Of a stretch of 64,000 nt of DNA, positions 60,126 to 64,000 are shown in pieces. Below the pieces are notes generated by a model. It did not search any database, was not told the DNA's origin, and was given only the letters and a program-made list of their open reading frames with translations. The position numbers and the translations under genes were made by a program. The stretch is taken from positions 137,501-201,500 of the forward strand of contig JACEEZ010020472.1 of NCBI GenBank assembly GCA_016584305.1, read 5' to 3'. Source of the DNA: Chionoecetes opilio (taxonomy: Eukaryota > Arthropoda > Malacostraca > Decapoda > Majidae). Within the stretch, counting starts at the first letter, position 1, and each line of letters opens with the position of its first letter.

Positions 60126-60510
60126 TGTAAATGGTTTTATTCTACTTATATATTTAAATGTTTGATACTATAACAAAAAAGGAAGGGAACAGAATTTAAA
60201 AGACGAAAATGGATGAAAATAGTAACGCTTCAATAATGGGGTTTTTTCGTGTTTTAAGGAAGATTTCGTGAAGTCATCAGAGGGTAACTTATAACGTATA
60301 GACAACGAAAGGTAAATAAATGAAGTCATCAATTATCCAAGCATATGAACTCCATCCATCTATTATGTAAACATTAAGCAAACATTACCACGCAGTACAG
60401 AACATTGACATAGGATGAATGATAATCGACTGTGCAAATATTGTGGCTGTTGAATATATACACACGTTAATGTAAATATTCTATAAAAAAATACATTAGG
60501 AGTGTCATTA

Positions 60511-60745
60511 GTGTGTGTGTGTGTGTGTGTGTGATATTAAAGATACTAGTTGTGTGTGTGTGTGTGATATTAAAGATACTAGTTGTGTGTGTGTGTGTGA
60601 TATTAAAGATACTAGTTGTGTGTGTGTGTGTGATATTAAAGATACTAGTTGTGTGTGTGTGTGTGATATTAAAGATACTAGTTGTGTGTGTGTGTGTGAT
60701 ATTAAAGATACTAGTTGTGTGTGTGTGTGTGATACTAAAGATACT
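60511..60745. repeat. ~31-33-bp minisatellite (GT run + ATATTAAAGATACTAGTT)
   Basis: Seven units, each a short GT run plus GATATTAAAGATACTAGT: a microsatellite captured in a larger repeat unit. Confidence 0.95.
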
Positions 60746-60747
60746 AT

Positions 60748-60947
60748 AGTCTTTTTTTTACGAGGCGAAAATTCCATTCTATCTTAAGGTCTCATGCTTA
60801 AAATGATGCCTATGTTTACCTGATAATATGGTTAACTGATAAAATACAAAAAAAATTTAGAATAACTAGTTAGTCCCTTCTCCTGGCATCAAATATCAGT
60901 CAGTAAGCAGCAAGGGGTCAGGATTTTTCGCATCATTAAAAAAAACA
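60748..60947. mobile_element. MITE (AACGAGGCGAAAA family), copy 2
   Basis: Second copy of the 49,442 element. Flanks CTATAGT and GTATAGT suggest a short target duplication TATAGT. It inserted into the last unit of the preceding minisatellite. Confidence 0.8.
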
Positions 60948-60954
60948 GTATAGT

Positions 60955-60957
<3 letters not shown>

Positions 60958-60996
<39 letters not shown>

Positions 60997-61121
60997 TGTA
61001 CGTGTACGTGAGTTGGAGAGTGCTTGTGTGCGTCCTTGTATGAACTCATGTCTTCCCAGATAGCACTAGATGGACTTATTATGTGCTACACTGGAGGTGC
61101 TGAGTGATGCTGACTAGTACA

Positions 61122-61160
<39 letters not shown>
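60958..61160. repeat. (GT)n and (AC)n runs
   Basis: GT run 60,958-60,993 and AC run 61,115-61,160. Confidence 0.95.
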
Positions 61161-61163
<3 letters not shown>

Positions 61164-61324
61164 AGAACAAGGAACACTATTGATGAGCGTTTTTCTTTTC
61201 TTTTTTCTATCTTTCTAGTACTGTGTGTGTGTTGTGTGTCTGTGTTCACGTGCCTCGAGTAAATGCTCCCAGTCACGTGACCCGAGCAAGAATTATACGA
61301 ATAACAATACTCATGTAGAAGTGG

Positions 61325-61545
61325 AAGAGGAGGGGGGGGTGGAGCAAGGAGGAGGGGTGGGTGGAGCAAGGAGGGGGGGTGGGTGGAGCAAGGAGGGGTA
61401 GGTGGAGTAAGGAGGGGGGGTAGGTGGAGCAAGGAGGGGGGGTAGGTGGAACAAGGAGGAGGGGTAGGTGGAACAAGGAGGAGGGGTAGGTGGAGCAAGG
61501 AGGGGGGGGTGGAGCAAGGAGGGGGGGGGGGGGAGATATGAATTA
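61325..61545. repeat. ~22-bp purine-rich minisatellite
   Basis: About ten units of GTAGGTGGAGCAAGGAGGGG with variable G-runs. Confidence 0.9.
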
Positions 61546-61640
61546 AAGAAAAAACTAGTAAAGGAAAAATATCAAGCCTTAAGAGTTCAATTTTGAATGT
61601 AGAAATGAGAGGGAAAAAATAAGGTGAGGAAATAGAGGTG

Positions 61641-61700
<60 letters not shown>
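61641..61700. repeat. (TAA)n microsatellite
   Basis: About 20 units. Confidence 0.95.
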
Positions 61701-61702
<2 letters not shown>

Positions 61703-61899
61703 CATTTCACCGAGGCATACAGTAAAAAATAATATATATAAACAGATAATGAAGATAAGTGAGAGACTGAGGAAAGTACTGTGTTCATTGAGTGATCGAG
61801 CAGGTCAGAGATTGGATGATAGGAAATAAAGAGAGCAAATTATAGTGATAGGATAACATATAAGGAGTCATGGCAGAATTAAGTGATAGGATAAAAGAA

Positions 61900-63342
61900 G
61901 AGGTGACGGAGTTATAGGATGGTGGATAATATAGGAGGTCAAGGGCAGGATATAGGATGATAGGATAAAATATAAGGAGGGAGGGCAGAATTATAGGGTG
62001 ATAGGATAAAATATAAGGAGGGAGGGCAGAATTATAGGATGTAGGATAAAATATAAGGAGGGAGGGCAGGATTATAGGATGGTAGGATAAAATATAAGGA
62101 GGGAGGGCAGGATTATAGGTGATAGGATAAAATATAAGGAGGGAGGGCAGAATTATAGGATGATAGGATAAAATATAAGGAGGGAGGGCAGGATTATAGG
62201 ATGGTAGGATAAAATATAAGGAGGGAGGGCAGGATTATAGGATGGTAGGATAAAATATAAGGAGGGAGGGCAGGATTATAGGGTGATAGGATAAAATATA
62301 AGAAGGGAGGGCAGGATTATAGGGTGGTAGGATAAAATATAAGGAGGGAGGGCAGGATTATAGGATGGTAGGATAAAATATAAGGAGGGAGGGCAGGATT
62401 ATAGGGTGATAGGATAAAATATAAGGAGGGAGGGCAGGATTATAGGGTGATAGGATAAAATATAAGAAGGGAGGGCAGAATTATAGGATGGTAGGATAAA
62501 ATATAAGGAGGGAGGGCAGGATTATAGGATGGTAGGATAAAATATAAGGAGGGAGGGCAGGATTATAGGGTGATAGGATAAAATATAAGAAGGGGGGCAG
62601 GATTATAGGGTGGTAGGATAAAATATAAGGAGGGAGGGCAGGATTATAGGATGGTAGGATAAAATATAAGGAGGGAGGGCAGGATTATAGGGTGATAGGA
62701 TAAAATATAAGGAGGGAGGGCAGGATTATAGGGTGATAGGATAAAATATAAGGAGGGAGGGCAGGATTATAGGGTGGTAGGATAAAATATAAGGAGGGAG
62801 GGCAGGATTATAGGGTGATAGGATAAAATATAAGGAGGGAGGGCAGGATTATAGGGTGATAGGATAAAATATAAGAAGGGAGGGCAGGATTATAGGGTGA
62901 TAGGATAAAATATAAGGAGGGAGGGCAGGATTATAGGGTGGTAGGATAAAATATAAGGAGGGAGGGCAGGATTATAGGGTGATAGGATAAAATATAAGGA
63001 GGGAGGGCAGGATTATAGGGTGATAGGATAAAATATAAGGAGGGAGGGCAGGATTATAGGGTGGTAGGATAAAATATAAGGAGGGAGGGCAGGATTATAG
63101 GGTGATAGGATAAAATATAAGGAGGGAGGGCAGGATTATAGGGTGGTAGGATAAAATATAAGGAGGGAGGGCAGGATTATAGGGTGGTAGGATAAAATAT
63201 AAGGAGGGAGGGCAGGATTATAGGATGATAGGATAAAATATAAGGAGGGAGGGCAGGATTATAGGATGATAGGATAAAATATAAGGAGGGAGGGCAGGAT
63301 TATAGGATGGTAGGATAAAATATAAGGAGGGAGGGCAGAATT
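61900..63342. repeat. 41-bp satellite, ~35 copies
   Basis: Unit AGGATAAAATATAAGGAGGG + AGGGCAGGATTATAGGGTGAT; positions vary mainly between GATGG/GGTGA and AGGAGG/AGAAGG. Units at the left edge are most diverged. No coding potential. Confidence 0.95.
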
Positions 63343-64000
63343 TTTTTTTATTTATTATTATTTTCTTGTATTTAAACAGTTATTAAACCTACCTATGGGT
63401 TAAAAAGTAGATCAGATAAGGCAGTAAATGTTTCAATGAATGTGAACAGTAGGGGGGGAGGGAAAGGGAACTCTTGATGTGATGTAGTGGAGAAGAAAGG
63501 CTGGATTTACTAGATGTAGAAGGGATATGTGGAATAGAACATTGCCTAAGGAAGATGCACTCTTAGAAAAAAAAGGGTAGAAAAAGGGTGTTTGTAGTGA
63601 TGAAATACTGCTACCCTTTTTCTACCCTTACAAATATACCCTTTCGGATGGACGCAAATATACCCTTATCCAACCCTCTCGTCTAAAAAGGGTAGATGAA
63701 GGTTATAATCGGCAGCATCTACCCTCCAGCCTGGACATAGGGTTTAAAAATGGTGCGATGTAATGTTGTTGTTGTAGATTGTCACCTGTGTTTACAGGTG
63801 ACATGGGCCCTTCGCCTGATGGCGGCCCATAGGTGTAAGTCGAGGGACAATGCCCATAGGTGAAAGTCGAGGGACAATGGGAGGGGGCGCAGCACTTATG
63901 GGCTGCGCGGCGGGGAAGGAGGTGGGAAGAGGAACCGTGGGGGGGCATGCATGGCCCGCTGCCACGGGGGTTGGCGTGTTATCCCACCAGCAGCTCCTTG
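63343..64000. other. Intergenic with strong hairpins, no gene
   Basis: Contains a perfect 16-bp hairpin (AAGGGTAGAAAAAGGG at 63,573 with its complement ending 63,629), a 9-bp hairpin GTCACCTGT/ACAGGTGAC (63,781-63,802) and a short direct repeat GTCGAGGGACAATG (63,839 and 63,868). The last 200 bp are GC-rich. Confidence 0.5.

Noticed and set aside
61079..61705. 208-residue minus-strand ORF
   Set aside because: Composed of TAA, AC and purine minisatellite translations.

Overview
This is a eukaryotic nuclear window, most likely from a decapod crustacean. The indications are very dense microsatellites and minisatellites, interstitial TTAGG (CCTAA) telomere-type repeats, GT-AG introns, tRNA-derived SINEs, CR1/L2-like LINE tails and many MITEs and foldback elements. 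There are no operons. Genes are few, and most of the sequence is repeat. The species call is inference; no database search was possible.

Layout. 1-2.3 kb: a 34-bp satellite runs into a broken Ty3/gypsy pol remnant (minus strand). 2.3-5.4 kb: foldback and TIR elements, SINE pieces and AC arrays. 5.7-6.7 kb: an ORF built on a 57-bp (19-codon) tandem repeat. 7.28-8.46 kb: the last three exons of an SLC2-type sugar (trehalose/glucose) transporter. 9-13.3 kb: transposons nested in one another (outer TIR element, then hAT, then PIF/Harbinger, then a 258-bp MITE). 13.45-14.63 kb: a secreted, heavily N-glycosylatable protein of unknown function (minus). 16.18-21.88 kb: a 5.3-kb segment bounded by two same-orientation hAT-type MITEs whose 8-bp target duplications are exchanged; it holds a charged coiled-coil ORF, a decayed hAT/ZBED element and a telomere-type repeat. 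22.6-23.9 kb: a Harbinger MITE and an intronless, atypical small protein kinase.

26.67-38.76 kb: the main gene, a PLP-dependent serine racemase / serine-threonine dehydratase-like enzyme spread over eight exon positions. Position 6 has two homologous 119-nt exons (6a, 6b) whose phases force mutually exclusive use. The middle exons carry apparent one-base losses (either decay or assembly error). Its introns hold LINE tails, a tRNA-SINE, MITEs and minisatellites, one of which is open in frame with exon 7.

42.07 kb: an intact-looking tRNA-Leu(AAG). 43.7 kb and 51.6 kb: two probable first coding exons of genes that continue outside recognisable sequence. From 45 kb to the end the window is almost wholly tandem repeat, with copies of a piggyBac-like TTAA MITE family, a LINE 3' end and a second MITE family. 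The genes do not form a common pathway. The main interest is the racemase exon pair and the transposon-driven rearrangements.
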